Source: Trichobilharzia szidati
Lineage: Eukaryota > Platyhelminthes > Trematoda > Strigeidida > Schistosomatidae
Direction of reading: 5' to 3'
Length of the DNA: 64,000 nt
NCBI GenBank assembly: GCA_944472155.2
Contig: OX235279.1
Location: 58,315,564 to 58,379,563, forward strand
Position numbers and translations under genes: made by a program. How positions within the stretch are numbered: the first letter of the stretch is position 1; each line of letters opens with the position of its first letter. The notes below the pieces were generated by a model. The model did not search any database. It saw only the letters and a program-made list of their open reading frames with translations, and was not told the origin of the DNA. Shown here one piece after another: positions 23,038-35,317 of this stretch.

Positions 23038-23149
23038 TCAGCGAAGAGACTCTTTTCAACGAATTTATCATCAAGCTGTACAATCGTATATATATGGTTT
23101 TTAAGAAGTTATATCCGGTGAGAGAATTGAAACATAGGTGTGAATGCAT
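23038..23149 (+). repeat. inverted copy of the second PLE's 5' end
   Basis: Reverse complement of 25343-25454 over about 112 bp, nearly identical by eye. It lies just beyond the element's 3' UTR and encodes on the plus strand the same start (MVFKKLYPVREL) as the minus-strand ORF. Homology continues weakly outward (CATATAGAAAATCA against its inverted partner near 25467-25480). Confidence 0.85.
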
Positions 23150-23564
23150 GAAATAATAATAATATGAAATGCAATTAAAACTAAAATGTTTGTGATTATA
23201 ATCGTAGTTAAATGTCAAGTGGCAAAGCAAATTAATGTCATATATAGAATAATTCATAGGATGGATAGAACTTGAAAAAGGTGTGCAATTATAAGATTAG
23301 TAGACAAATCAAAAAAATAAAAACGTTACGTAATATTATGTGAAATTTAATAGCATAGAATTTAATGTTGCATAAAGGAATTGATTTAGAATGACAAGTG
23401 GAACAAGTGAAATAATACCGGGGACAATTAAAAGTGAGAGTAGTAATAGTAACAATTGACTTAATAAGGAAGAGTACACAAATTGAATAGACAAAAATGA
23501 AAAAAATGAAAAATTGGTAGAGCTAAAATATGATTGGGGATTACCATACTTTAGCATAGAGGGA

Positions 23565-24956
23565 TTAAGACCATGAAAGTTGGAGGGGTTGAACGAAGTT
23601 TTTTTGTACACAGAGATCTGGCTTTTCTTTTTCGATAGCCAAAGCTTCAGCAATACAGATGAGTCGGGTACGTAGGGATTTGGGTAAATTACTCTTTGCC
23701 TTGTAGATAACTTTGAAGGCAGAGGCTATAGAGATAGGGTGATCATTATCGACCAGATGTTCAATGATCGCGCTTCTTATTGCTCCACTACCACCTTTTC
23801 GTAACCATGCAGGATAGTGTTCTTGCACCCTCTTGGACAAAACTCGTGTCGAACGACCGATATACCTAGCTCCACACGAGCAGGTGAATTGATAAACACA
23901 CATAGAGTTGGTCAACAGCGGGATCTTGTCCTTCAGGTTATTGAACAATAATGGTCGACTAGAAAAGGTTATTCTCAGGGATGCAGCAGGGAACGTTCTT
24001 TCCAGGGACTGTGATGTCCTCCGTTTCATGATATCGGAAGCTAAGTCCCCTTTGAATTCCAAGCTCATGTAAAGTATCTTCTTGGGTACGGTTGATAACT
24101 CACGTTTTTTAGGATTTGAATGTATATTCTTATCCATAAAACGTGGTGGAAATCCATTTTCTATTAGGATTTTCCTCAAGATGTATAACTCATCTCCCAC
24201 AGTATCAGGGCTACATATGCGCCGAATGCGAGTGGCAAGCGACCAGATAAGGTTTCGTTTTCGACCAATGGGTACCCAGCTGTAGAAATTTGTCAGCTGA
24301 CCATTCCATGACAGCTTGCGATAAATCAGTCTTTTCAGGGTTCCATTAGTCCTTCTTGATAAGTTCACATCGAGGAAATGAATGCTAGACTCGTTCTCCA
24401 TTTCGAGTGTGAATTTTATCGCCGGATGGCAACCATTAAATACATCTAATATATTATTCAAATTATAATCACTATTACAAATAATAAAGGTGTCATCTAC
24501 ATACCTTTTATACATTTGAAAGCTTTGGATTATAGGCTTTAGCTGATCATTTTCTAGAGTGGACATAAAACAGTCTGCAAGGAGAGGACCCAAGGGAGAA
24601 CCCATTGCAATACCATCCTTCTGTCTGTAGATTGCTTCATTGAAAGTAAACTGTACATTCAATGTACATCTCAGAAGTAGTTCTTTCAGATCTGTAGTGG
24701 GTATACCTATATTCAATTTGTTGTCTTCTATATATCTGCATATAAAACATATAGTTTCTGTCAGTGGAACGTTCGTAAATAGGGATTCTACGTCCAAAGA
24801 CAACATATGTTTATTCAACGCATTTATATCCTGTATAAATTCAACAAATTGGAAGATGTCCCGAAGAGAATGATTAGATAGCTGTTCCCTGACAGGTTCA
24901 AGGATTTCAGCTAGCCATCCAGCTACTGGATGATAGGGCGATCCAGACATATCCAA
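23565..24956 (-). pseudogene. PLE RT core plus GIY-YIG endonuclease (frameshifted copy)
   Basis: A 463-residue open frame. LSLDVESLFTNVPL at residues 52-65 carries the first catalytic Asp. DGIAMGSPLGPLLAD is at about 114-128. KRYVDDTFII is at 150-159 with both catalytic Asp. The GIY-YIG domain starts with CVYQFTCSCGARYIGRS and ends with AEALAIEKEKPDLCVQK. The internal Met at 24956 is not the native start; the coding sequence continues upstream in another frame (24923-25399). All catalytic residues seen are intact, so the frameshift is the main defect. Confidence 0.9.
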
Positions 24957-25399
24957 GATAGGGTGGAGTGGAAGGCCAGCTTTGTGTATTTTCGGTAGAC
25001 CGTAAAGTCTTGGTATCCTGTTGGTCTGATCTTTTCGTATAATTCTTCACGAATGAGATCATTGTTCTTCATTCTTTTTAAAGCTTCTGTAAGTTCTTTC
25101 TCAATTAATTCCGTCTTATTTTTCTCGTTCGGTTTCGAGAATTTACTGCTGTCTGAAAGTAGACCTGACATTTTTTCGATATAATCTTTACGATCCATAA
25201 TAACAACACCTGCACCCTTGTCAGGGCGTGTTAGTAATATATCGTTGTTATGCGTCAAAAGTTTAAGTTCTTTTTTGTGCTGTTTGGTCAGAAGACTTTG
25301 CATTTTTGATCTTGCATTAAGGTATTGATTGCAAGAGTCAGTGATGCATTCACACCTATGTTTCAATTCTCTCACCGGATATAACTTCTTAAAAACCAT
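24923..25399 (-). pseudogene. upstream part of the frameshifted PLE ORF
   Basis: A 158-residue frame whose first about 128 residues are genuine PLE sequence, including NDILLTRPDKGAGVVIMDRK (compare FRPDKGSGV in family 1). After RPTG it runs out of frame. The correct continuation, RLYGLPKIHKAGLPLHPIL, lies in the frame of the 23565-24956 ORF, placing an indel near 25012-25020. Protein upstream of MVFKKLYPVREL is lost through 5' truncation. Confidence 0.85.
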
Positions 25400-25589
25400 A
25401 TATATACGATTGTACAGCTTGATGATAAATTCGTTGAAAAGGGTCTCTTCGCTGAATCATTTGTTTTGATTTTCTATGTGTTTATTGTGTCTAAATATAT
25501 TAAACGTTGTAAAGCTGGTCAAATCGTAGTTCTCACATGAGTTAGTTTTTTAAATAATGAGTGTACCGTACTAGCGTTTGCCTTGATTT

Positions 25590-26400
25590 GCATACCTAGC
25601 TCATAAACATTATGCATGCGTGTGGTATACATTTAAGGCTGAAAAGCTGTGTGATGAATTGGTCCGAGGTACTTAACGTCAAACTTGTTTTCTGTACCAC
25701 TCTCATCAATTTTGCAATGGTCATAGAAATTAACAGCCTCATCTAACTTTCTCTTACATCGGAAACTAAAATTGACAGTCTGACATTTGAAGGATTTAGT
25801 TTAAAAGCATTTTCTGACTCCTGATAAAGAGCTGTTCATCTTAGTACAGTGTAGATGCGAATTAAAAGACACTGGAATAGTTAGTCCGCGCAGCTGCATT
25901 TAAAGTACTTCTACTGTGTTTATATGCGAATTATTTGTGATCGTTAAAGGATTTAAGTGAAGGTTGAAGATTAAGTAAGAGTAACTATACCACAGCATTT
26001 AGAAAAGGGGAGGTAATAGCAATAGGTCTAAATTTAAAACATGTTCCATTAGACGACTTACGTACAGGTACAATTTTAAAGTCCTTCCAAACGGCTGGCA
26101 CAACATTTCTGGAAAAAGATTCATTAAATATGTGAGAGGATAACACAGGATATCTGCACATTTTTAAGAATAAGGCTAGGTAAACAATCTGGAACTAGGC
26201 TACAAGAAGGGTTCAACGACTGGAGATATTTTAGAACGTCATTTGTATTGAAACCAAGGAAGCAACTCTTATTAACACTTGTGACACCAGAAACCTTGGC
26301 ATTTGTGGGAGAATGTATGAATGCCTTGTTTACCGTACACACATCAAATGAATAGGAAATACTGTTGTAATACTGGAGGTAATTAGATGCATAAAGGCGT
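25590..26400 (-). mobile_element. CR1-like LINE relic with internal deletion
   Basis: Minus strand. 26124-26342 encodes FLGFNTNDVLKYLQSLNPSC and LVPDCLPSLILKN. Frames down to about 26040 give FNESFSRNVVPAVWKDFKIV. 25680-25810 encodes KCQTVNFSFRCKRKLDEAVN followed by KYLGP. These align with PAVVLKSC, VVPDSWKDIEII, KCQAVNLASRN and KYFGIVLS of the LINE at 38480-41380. The YADD region between them is deleted. Confidence 0.75.
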
Positions 26401-29089
26401 GAGTTATTTAATATTCATAAAGTAGATATGCAAACACCGCAGTTGTTGATCATAGAAATGATGGATATTAGATAACATCACATGATTCAACGGCATATTA
26501 GAAATAGATGAAAATTGTTTCTTTGCTCACTGTCAAGTGAACAGTCTATTTGATTATGTCACTGCATATTAACAGATTAGTGAAGTAGCTATCAAGCCTA
26601 AGTTATTACATTTACTTGTACTTCATACTTGGCGTTTAACAGTATGCAGACTTGCAACTGGCTAGATAAGGCGATTTTAGCGTGTCGAACAGTACAGAAT
26701 TATTATTCAACTTGCTAAATCCTATTTAGTTTTTACAATGTGCTAATGTATAGAAACAGACACGAAAGGCTAAAGTAACAGTCTCATAATACCATAGTAA
26801 ATCTCTATCCCACTAACTAAGCTTAACATGCATTGATCCGAATTCACTTATTACAAAAGCATGTAGTATAGCGACGCACTGAAAAAGTCTAGAGGAAGTA
26901 GAATCGAAGAGTATATTAAACATTTCATTAATTTACAAAAGAAAATCCCGATGAGGAGTATTAACGTTAGTTTGACCGAATGATATTTCCGCTGATTTCA
27001 TATTCGACAACCTCCGTTTACCTGAAAAAAATAAAGCACATGTAAGGACTAGCACAACATGAAGTTATGAAAGATAATTCTACACATTAGCACACACTAT
27101 GAATACACTGATTCTGTTAATACTAAGTAATATCTCATGCAAATAAATGTATTTGTAGTTTACAGCTGGTTTTTATATTGACACCACAAGCATCAATAGA
27201 CCTCATATGTTTACCAGTATTAAAGGATTATACGCAGATATCAAGACAATCTTTGAAACCTCCATACTGTTGAGGCGTCATACCCTCATCAACCTTACTT
27301 GCAGATCAACTTCACACTAAATACGTTTACATTAAATGAAGTATTGCAAATGTGTAACTTAGAAATTGATCCATAATCTCAGTAATGTCTAATGAGCATA
27401 GTTTTATGAATCCTACAGAAATTATATTCTCACATTAAGGAATCTGTAGCCATCAAATATAAGCTGAACATGCTTCAACTCTAAACAGCTATGCACAGTG
27501 TTAGCAGCATAGAGAAACACTTAAAATATTGTAAGATACGCAGACCTGTTGTGTTGATGAGGATAACAATGACATATAATGCAACCTAGACATTCGGTTG
27601 TGACACTGCATCTGTACTGCCTCATGTTAATGGAAAATTCAGGAAAAGTTCATCACCACTATTGGTGATCAAAAACATTGCAGCATTAAGTTTACAGTGC
27701 TAGTGAGAATGACATAACAGACAGTAGATTGATAGTAATAGAGCTGACTAGATTCAGTTCTCATAATCGACACAATCCATGTGTATAATAATACTATACA
27801 CTGAATTAACGCACTAAGTGAGACAGTAAGGAAATTTAAACGAGTGATTGCCTTCTCCACTGCACTGCACTTGCAATAATCATGACAACCACCTACGTTT
27901 GCTAGCCAAGCAGTCAGCTAAGCAGACAATGGCACAATATTAATAAAGTTGAGATATTTTTATACACTGAGTCGACATAACTCATATTACGCTACACCAA
28001 AGAGTGCAAATATACATGAAATACACTTAGAAATAACCTCTCAACTTACGATAATTCCTGTCCAAACACACATACGGTGAGACAGATCCACATGATTACT
28101 TCTATTCCCACAGAAGGTTCTGTTAGCATTTACAGGTGATTTCGAAGTACTGATAGAATTCTTTTGTCAAAAAGGACCCTTCTTCACACGAAAATAGGCT
28201 GAATTAATATCCTGAGACGTGAAGTCTCCATTGAATGATATCATGCTGAAAAATGGAGCATCTAAATAAAGTAGACTATTTGTGTAGATGATATTACCCT
28301 TCAACTATCCTGTCTTTCTCATTATAGCGATATTTTGCTACAGTTCGCCTGAAACACTAGTCGTTGCAGCCAATATGCCAGGGGGTGTCGCAGTCAGATT
28401 ACATGATGTGGACACCAAAATAACAGGCCAGAAAATGGGAATTTCCATCAATCCAGATAACATATAACATAATTTTATTAAAAATTATTGACAAAATTTC
28501 TCCAAGTGAAATTTTAACAGCTGTTCTAGAACGTGATATTTAACGTCTACCCCATTTTACATGTATCATTTTAGTTTTGATTAATTTATTATGGTAATAA
28601 TTTTTTGTCATCCTGACTCATAAACTATCACAACCAGTATTTGGAGCATGACTACCAGAAAAATACTGTGTATTTTAATGTGGTTGTACAGTCAGGTAAA
28701 TCAACACTGTAAAAGAGACTCTTCGCCAAACCACTTACTGTTCTCTTTTAAAAAATATAATAATGATTACTGCTAACCTGTCAATTTGTGATGCGCTTAG
28801 CAAGATAAGTCGTTGCATAAACAAATGAATGCCGTTTGATACATTGAAATAACTCAGTATCAAGCGTTTTTCTTGCTAGTTGGATTGGCTTTCTTTTTTG
28901 ACAGGCAGTTTACTTTGGTACAACAAATCATTAGCTTATATAAGAAACTAGAATACCTGTTGAACATGCACACCATATTTTGTATCATAAATAGGTGATC
29001 ACTTTTAGGTCTGATAACGAATCGATATCAGGTGACATTGGCTACCAACAGAATCATAAATTAAGAATTGACAGAAGATAGAATTCCTG
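26401..29089. other. 2.7 kb with no recognised content
   Basis: AT-rich, and only a 63-codon frame at 27669-27860 stands out. No repeat family identified. Confidence 0.4.
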
Positions 29090-29300
29090 TAGCGGCCTCT
29101 GCACTCCATTCCGGGAGGTGAAACGTTAACGGGTTGCCTCGAAACCTGAAGGCCCTGAGTTAAATCCTAGGTGGTTGTGTGCTGCTGAAGGGTTCCAAAC
29201 TAGGAAAAAACAGCTTCCCAGTACTTCCTGGTTTTCGATGATTGTCTTTGTGATATCAGCCTATGCTCGAACTTGAAACCCATCAAATCACAGCAAGCTA
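29090..29300 (+). mobile_element. Sm-alpha-like SINE with degenerate hammerhead
   Basis: A tRNA-like head is followed by CTGAAGGGTTCCAAACTAGG and AAAAAACAGC, then CCCAGTACTTCC. This is the hammerhead block of the family with the core GA and GAA positions mutated. A tail fragment follows, with a GATATCAGCC-type match to GATGTCAGC. The ribozyme is very unlikely to be active. Confidence 0.6.
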
Positions 29301-30924
29301 ACATTTGAAAAATAATCCCATTTTGTAAGAAAGTATAAAAACAATGAGACCTGATAACAACTGGTTTACCATACCCAGCTATCATCAAGCAATCAGGAGA
29401 CTTTATCCTTATCACTTAATACATCAAAATCTACCGAAATTGATTATACAGATTTGTTATTAGGGGAAACTAGTTTTAGTTGACGATTTGGATGATGACC
29501 AACTCTTTGAAAAGTGGACACAGAGTTATTATCCCGAGTGAATATGAAATTTAGCGTCATGTGAAATCACTAACCCAGTTTGGTGTTATTATCATTTTGA
29601 AACAAGATTTTTCAGAATGATTTTATCGGAATCATATACCCAGCAGTGTCACTTAGATTTATTTGCTAAGTAAATAAAACATAAAAATCCTAATTTCCTA
29701 GAAGAAACATTAAAACGCAAAAATCTGTTGTATTTAGAAATAAGCATAAGGTATTGATTAAAACCTGCGCTTCTCAGAATGCGCATTCACGTCTGAGTAA
29801 ATAATAATGAATTCATTCTCATGATTTTCACAATGATTTTAGAACAGTGCGTGAAATAAAAACTTAGTGGGACCCAAAACTCCAGGATAGCAATGAGGTT
29901 TAAAACACATCCAAGTTATATGCACACCGTGAATTGTGACTACTACTTATCATACACAATTTCATCAACTGACTTTCAGAAGATTAAAAAATAATTTCAC
30001 AAAAAGACTTCAACAGTGTTTGCAGATTTTATATTAGTTTGTTTAATAAAGTGTATCAAGCTGAAACAGTTCTATTTACTGGATAATGTTTCTAACAGAG
30101 GTTTCCATTCACAGTCGTATCAGCTTCACACCCTGAATTTCGAAAGCCAGATTTGGCAGTTCTAATTCTCTATAGTTTGTCATGAGGGTAGCAGAACTTT
30201 CAAGCAATCCAGGATAGGTGTAGAGTCATTCCTAATGTAAATGTTCTCAGTTGATTTGATAAGCAAAGCTTCAGTTACGAAACTCTACCTTCAGTCTTTT
30301 GCGTTGGAGTTCAGGATTTCTAATCTAGAGAATTTTACTCCATAGGATTGTCACTTTGTGCTATCCTTTTGTGTGATCTATTATCTGAGTAGAGTCTACT
30401 AACTCTAAAGACAACGATGAAAAATGAAAAGTTTGGAAGAAAGCAACTATTGAACAATCTGCATCTCCTGATTTATTGTTGTAGTTTGGCTAGGAAATAG
30501 ATATACAGTAGAATCAAAGCAATTCCACAAATGTTTATACTTAGATAATATTATGAATAACGGGAGAAGACCTGCATGGTCTGAGTTTGCAGCTGTTCAG
30601 TCAGATTCGTAATATTCTGACAATATTGCAGCAAACGCTAATCTATTTACAGCTGTTCCATGTTGTTCAAACAGTAGTGTACTACACATCTATTAGTAGT
30701 GTACTACATATGTGTCCACATATAAACAACTCAGTGACTATCAAGAAAGCTGTGTGATCATACTAATAGCTTTATTATGCACACTAAGTTTACACAATAT
30801 GAACAATATCCAGCTTAGTTAATTACATAATATTTTCTTTTCATCCAAGAGTTACAAGTAACAAAGCCATCTCCAGTGCATCATGTAACGCAGTGATTTT
30901 AAATCTACAGAATAAAAAAATCCA
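29301..30924. other. no recognised content
   Basis: AT-rich, with no long ORF or identifiable repeat. Confidence 0.4.
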
Positions 30925-32035
30925 CCAGACAATTTCATTGATTTTGAAAAGGACTTTGACAGCGTCGATAGAGAGGTGATTTGACAACTCCTTCGCTACT
31001 AAGAGGTGCCGCCAACAATTATACACATCATCCAACAGTTGTACGATAACGGGAAATTCATAGAATCCTTCGAAGTGAAGACGGGAGTAAGACAAGCTGA
31101 CTGCCTACCATCTCCAGTGATTTTCCTGAATGCGGTAGATTGGATAATGTGATAGACAGCGGGCCGGGTAACGAGGAAACAGGCATAAAATGGACTCACA
31201 TAAAAACTTGGAGGATCTGGACTTCGCAAGCTGGAAGATATGCAAGTGAAAAGCAACAAGTTGGCAGAAGAAGCATCAAAGATAGGACTTCACGTGAACT
31301 AAGAGAAAACAGAGTTGATGGAAGTTCATGGACAACAACAGCAACAACAACAACAGACGACAATCAGCATAAACGGGAGAAGTAGGAAAGGAACAACCTC
31401 CTTTACCTACCTGAGAAGCATCGTTTCAACTACAAGCGGACGGAGCTGATGAGGATATCAAAGCAGCGAGTATCGGGAAAGCAAGGCAAGCTTTCATTAC
31501 TCTCAAGTCTGTGTGGAGGTCGACAGCACTCAGCATGAAAATGAAAACAAGATCCGGATTTTCAACTCCAATGTGAAGTCAGTGGTGCTATACAGATCAT
31601 AGACTTGCACCGCACGTCACGAAGGGCACGTCGAACAAACTACAGACTTTCATCAACAGCTGTCTTCGGTCAATACTACTCAAGATCAGATGGCCAGATA
31701 GAAAAGATCAGCAACAGGGATCTCTGACAGTGAACGAACCAACCGGGAACCGATTGTGCAACAAATATGCAGGAAGAAATGGAGGTGAATCGGCCATACT
31801 CTGAGGAAACCATCGAGTGACATCACACGCCAGTATCTTGAGCGGAACCCGAATGGGAAGCGGCGATTTGGTCGTCAGTGCGAGGGTGACATGGAGGAGG
31901 TCCTGTGAAGAGGAGATGAAAGCATGTAGGCGCCAATAGAGCCAGATGAAAACGTTGGAGGAGAACTGAACGCAATGGAGACGTGCGGCTGAAGCCCTAT
32001 GTTCCTCTAGAAATTGAGGGAAACAATAAAAAAAT
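30925..32035 (+). mobile_element. RTE LINE, 5'-truncated, same FADD-less lineage
   Basis: The plus-strand frame begins NFIDFEKDFDSVDREV, then IIHIIQQLYDNGK, SFEVKTGVRQADC and AVDWIM. At about 31221-31230 the sequence passes straight from the codons for LEDLDF to those for KLEDMQ with the same frameshifting deletion as at 13121-13127. The rest parallels the 12318-13410 copy to a short A-rich tail at about 32035. Stops inside the RT show it is dead. The AACRVIH segment is also deleted. Confidence 0.85.
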
Positions 32036-32299
32036 AATGTTACTTTTCTTTGGTCCTCCAGAAATGCACGACGACTGGTTCAAAACCAATTGAAAATGTG
32101 CATCACTACATTTGGTGACCCAGGGATATAAATGAGTGAGCATAAGAGCAAAAGCCTAGGAAAATAAAATGCATTATTTCGGATGGAAATTTAGGAAGCC
32201 CAGAGATTCAAGCAGTCTACCGCATATACAATGAATGCTTATATTCGAGAAGAGAAATTTAATCACAATAATTTTAAAATCACTTCACACATATACAAA

Positions 32300-32957
32300 G
32301 CGAAATGGGTTGCATCAGATGGACACATCAAAAATTAGATAGACCTCATTTCAATCTCAAGAGAGTGGGGCTGCAGCCTGCTACACAACAATTTCAGAAG
32401 AGCACCAAGTGTAGGGTCGCATCAACATTTAACGGAAACCTAAGGATGTAGCTACGACGAACTCATTGGCTTCAGATGTCATAGCAAAGTCGGAGACTAT
32501 TTGTATCATCGCCGGAGAAACCCGTGTGGAGGAAGACTGCAACTCTCTGAAAGTGATTTTGAGGGAAACCCGTATAGCCGTCTTAGGAAGGGAGAAGAGG
32601 CAAGGCAAGCAATAGATCTCTACGGCCACGTGGAAGCTAATAGTTGAGAGAGGGATGAGGAAGAAGAAGGTGAGTCAATGCAGAGACAAACAAAGAAAGA
32701 AGAAGCTGAATTCAATCCACAGTGCACTAGACAACGAAGTGAAGAGAAGTGCGAGGAGAGACAACAGACGATTTTGCGACACGCTGGAAAGTGAACAAGA
32801 ACAGGCTTGAGGGTAGATCAGAGAGTTAATCAGATTGCCATCTGGGAAAGTGCAACACAAGTGAAATCAATGAAAGGTAGTGAAGGAAACTTAAACACCT
32901 AAGAGGAGGAGTAAGAGAAACATTGTGTTGGTCACTTCAAAAGATTCCTAAACTAAC
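32300..32957 (+). repeat. left arm of a 658-bp inverted repeat
   Basis: Reverse complement of 35318-35974 with no mismatch or indel found on reading through. It covers the linker between the RTE endonuclease and RT. Minus-strand ORFs in this arm (32429-32629 and 32675-32860) recur exactly in the other arm as plus-strand ORFs and are shadows. Confidence 0.92.
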
Positions 32958-34125
32958 CACCACCTGCATCTCATCCAGAAATGCCTCGACTCTCAACAAA
33001 CAAAGTACTGATTGTGAACATCAGTACTCCAACAGAATTTTTGAATGCCATAAAGTTACTGAAAGATGGAAAAGCAGCGATACCACTCGGAATTTTTCTC
33101 GAAGTATTGAAAATGGATCCGGAGATGGTGGATGATATCCTCACGCAGCTGATACAGCTTTGGAAGTAAGCAAGCGTACCCAGTGATTAGATGATGCAAT
33201 AAACTGTCAAACTGCCAAATAAGGGAAACTTAAGCCAACTCAGATACTGATACGGAATCATACTGTTGTCCGCGTTGATCAATATATTACGTTGCGTTAT
33301 TGCAGATAGACTAAAAGATGCTTTGGATACGAAACTCCTCCCAGAACAGCTGGTTTCAAGAAAGGTAAATCATGCAGTGATCAAACTGAAACGCTACTCA
33401 TCATCATCATCGAACAAACCAAAGAACTCAATCAAACAACTACCTCAAATTCATCGACCGCAAAAAGCCTTTGACAGCGTTGACAGAAAAGTAATTTGGA
33501 AACTGCTTCAACACTGCGGAAGGCAACAAACCTTCACTAACCTCATTCAACAGCTATATGATTGTGCCACATTTCAAGTGATCCATATCGGGGAACTCAG
33601 AGGAGTCTTTGAAGTTAAGACAGAAGTGAGACAAGGCTTCCTACTGTCGCTGATGATACTGCTGGTTGTGGATCATGTGGCACAGGTTGGGTGGGGTAGT
33701 GAGAAGGTAGGAATACGTTGGGCTGACAGGAAGACTGCAGAAGACTTGAACTTTGTGGGTAACTTATTTATAATGCCACGCTAACTGGAGGATATGCAAG
33801 TGAAATGGAACTAGTTCGTTTGACAGGGTAGGCAGCGAAGACGGAACTTCAAAGGAAAATATGGAATGGAAAGATGATGAAGACACCCCAATATGAAAAA
33901 CAGCAAGCACCAATCTCCATCAAAGGAAGAAAGTTGAATGAGGTCACCTAATTCACTTATCTAGGCAGCATCGTTTCAACAACGAGTTAAGCTTCTGATT
34001 ATGAAATGGTGGAGATAGTGTGAGGAGGATATGAGAGCTTATGTAAAATCATAGAGGAATGCATAGAACGGGATGAAATAGAGATAGGTTGCTGAAGCCG
34101 TATACTCCATTCAGAACCCAAGGGT

Positions 34126-34146
34126 ATAATAATAATAATAATAATA
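34126..34146. repeat. (AAT)n tail
   Basis: AAT repeat at the 3' end of an RTE copy, as in the other RTE insertions of this window. Confidence 0.85.
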
Positions 34147-35097
34147 TAGCGTGAAACTGAATTATTTAGACTTTTTAAAACAGCTAAGCTTCCTACGAAG
34201 CTCACATTCGTTTTTATCACAATTCAGTGTAAACTGTAGACGTGCTGATAATCGAAGAGCGCTTCACAGCTTACTGTTGCGTTTTGGGTCCTTTGAACAA
34301 ACCCCATGTCAACTAAAAGTGAAGACAATCAGGCTTCTGTACAATCATATTAACATTAAATTACTGCACCGGAATCCACTTGTCCTTTCATTTCTTGAAA
34401 TAGCATGTTCCCTGTGTCACTGACGATTATTCATTTCACAATAATTTCTCTTAAAAAGCTTTGGATATCCGTAGCTAATCTAGTCACTGATGATTAGCAG
34501 ATTGGTACTCAGCCCAAATATTCCTGAATTGTCAACAGATTTGAAAACAGTTCCCATGCTTGCAATTAAGGTTATTTGCAAGACGATTTCAGTGAATTGG
34601 AAGATAACTGATAATGTTTACTAAGTACAGTTTGTTTCCAGTTCAAAATAACTATATTAAATAAACTTGCCACATGAAATGACTATTTTCCTTTTTCAAA
34701 AATCAGTCTCTTAGTTTTCTTTAAATCCGTCGAGTCTAGATAGCATTCCAAGTTATTAGTAGGTCGATACTGTTTTGAGGATTAATTCTAAGTGGTAATA
34801 AATACTTCAGAATTGTAGTAGTTTGAGTTGAAAATAAAAAGGAAATTATTCATTAACATTCTAGTTAAAATGATTTATGTTTTAAAAACAAGAATGCATT
34901 AACGATAAGTGATTTTAATTAATGCATGACAAGGTGTGAGATAATGCATAAATGTAATGTGATCAATTGAATTTTAAAAAAATAAAAAAGTAAACAAAGT
35001 AATGAGTAGATGAATCTACTCACATTAGTACAAAGTCGTTCACTTTTAATAATGATAGATATAGAGAATCCTCTTTATATGTAAATTAACTTATTTC

Positions 35098-35132
<35 letters not shown>

Positions 35133-35317
35133 GTAGAAACTTCAGTTTGTAAAACCCTAAACTTACGTGAGACTCTGAAACACAGCATTTACCTCCAGTG
35201 CTATGCCTTGAAGTATACAGGTAACATATTCAGAGTGTGCTATTGAACCTAACTTACCATAAGGTGTACAAAATGGCCTTCATAGTGTTGAATGGTTAAA
35301 GGCATTAAACGTAATGA
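34147..35317. other. spacer between two convergent RTE halves
   Basis: 1.17 kb without RTE similarity. It contains a 90-codon frame (34151-34423) with no motif and a TA-rich microsatellite. Confidence 0.45.
35097..35128. repeat. TA microsatellite
   Basis: A TA run with one TG interruption. Confidence 0.85.

Larger units (their letters stand above)
23150..25455 (-). mobile_element. second Penelope-like element (PLE family 2), 5'-truncated
   Basis: A minus-strand PLE with one frameshift near 25016 between two long frames. About 200 N-terminal residues expected from family 1 are missing. An inverted fragment of its 5' end follows its 3' end. It is the same family as the relics at 6219-6497 and 19820-20960. 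No hammerhead core was found in it, and no convincing target duplication. Confidence 0.88.
32300..34146 (+). mobile_element. RTE LINE, 3' half (linker plus RT), plus strand
   Basis: 32958-33170 encodes VNISTPTEFLNAIKLLKDGK followed by AAIPLGIFLEVLK, the RT fingers entry. 33266-33784 encodes the palm part with KAFDSVDRKVIWKLLQH, LIQQLYDCATFQVIH, FEVKTEVRQG and GIRWADRKTAEDLNF. The catalytic box reads FVGN instead of FADD at 33752-33763. Downstream coding is broken and shortened, and the element ends in (AAT)n at 34126-34146. Its first 658 bp duplicate the inverted arm at 35318-35974. Confidence 0.88.

Noticed and set aside
22985..25490. Target duplication TGTTTATTGT around the second PLE
   Set aside because: The 10-mer occurs near both ends, but the left copy lies about 30 bp from the visible element end, so it cannot be supported.
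31446..31460. CTGATGAGG as a hammerhead core
   Set aside because: It is RTE coding sequence (the DEDIKA region), with no GAAA or pairing stems at the right distance.
32429..32860. Minus-strand ORFs duplicated as plus-strand ORFs at 35414-35845
   Set aside because: They are antisense to the RTE linker and are duplicated only because the 658-bp arms are identical.
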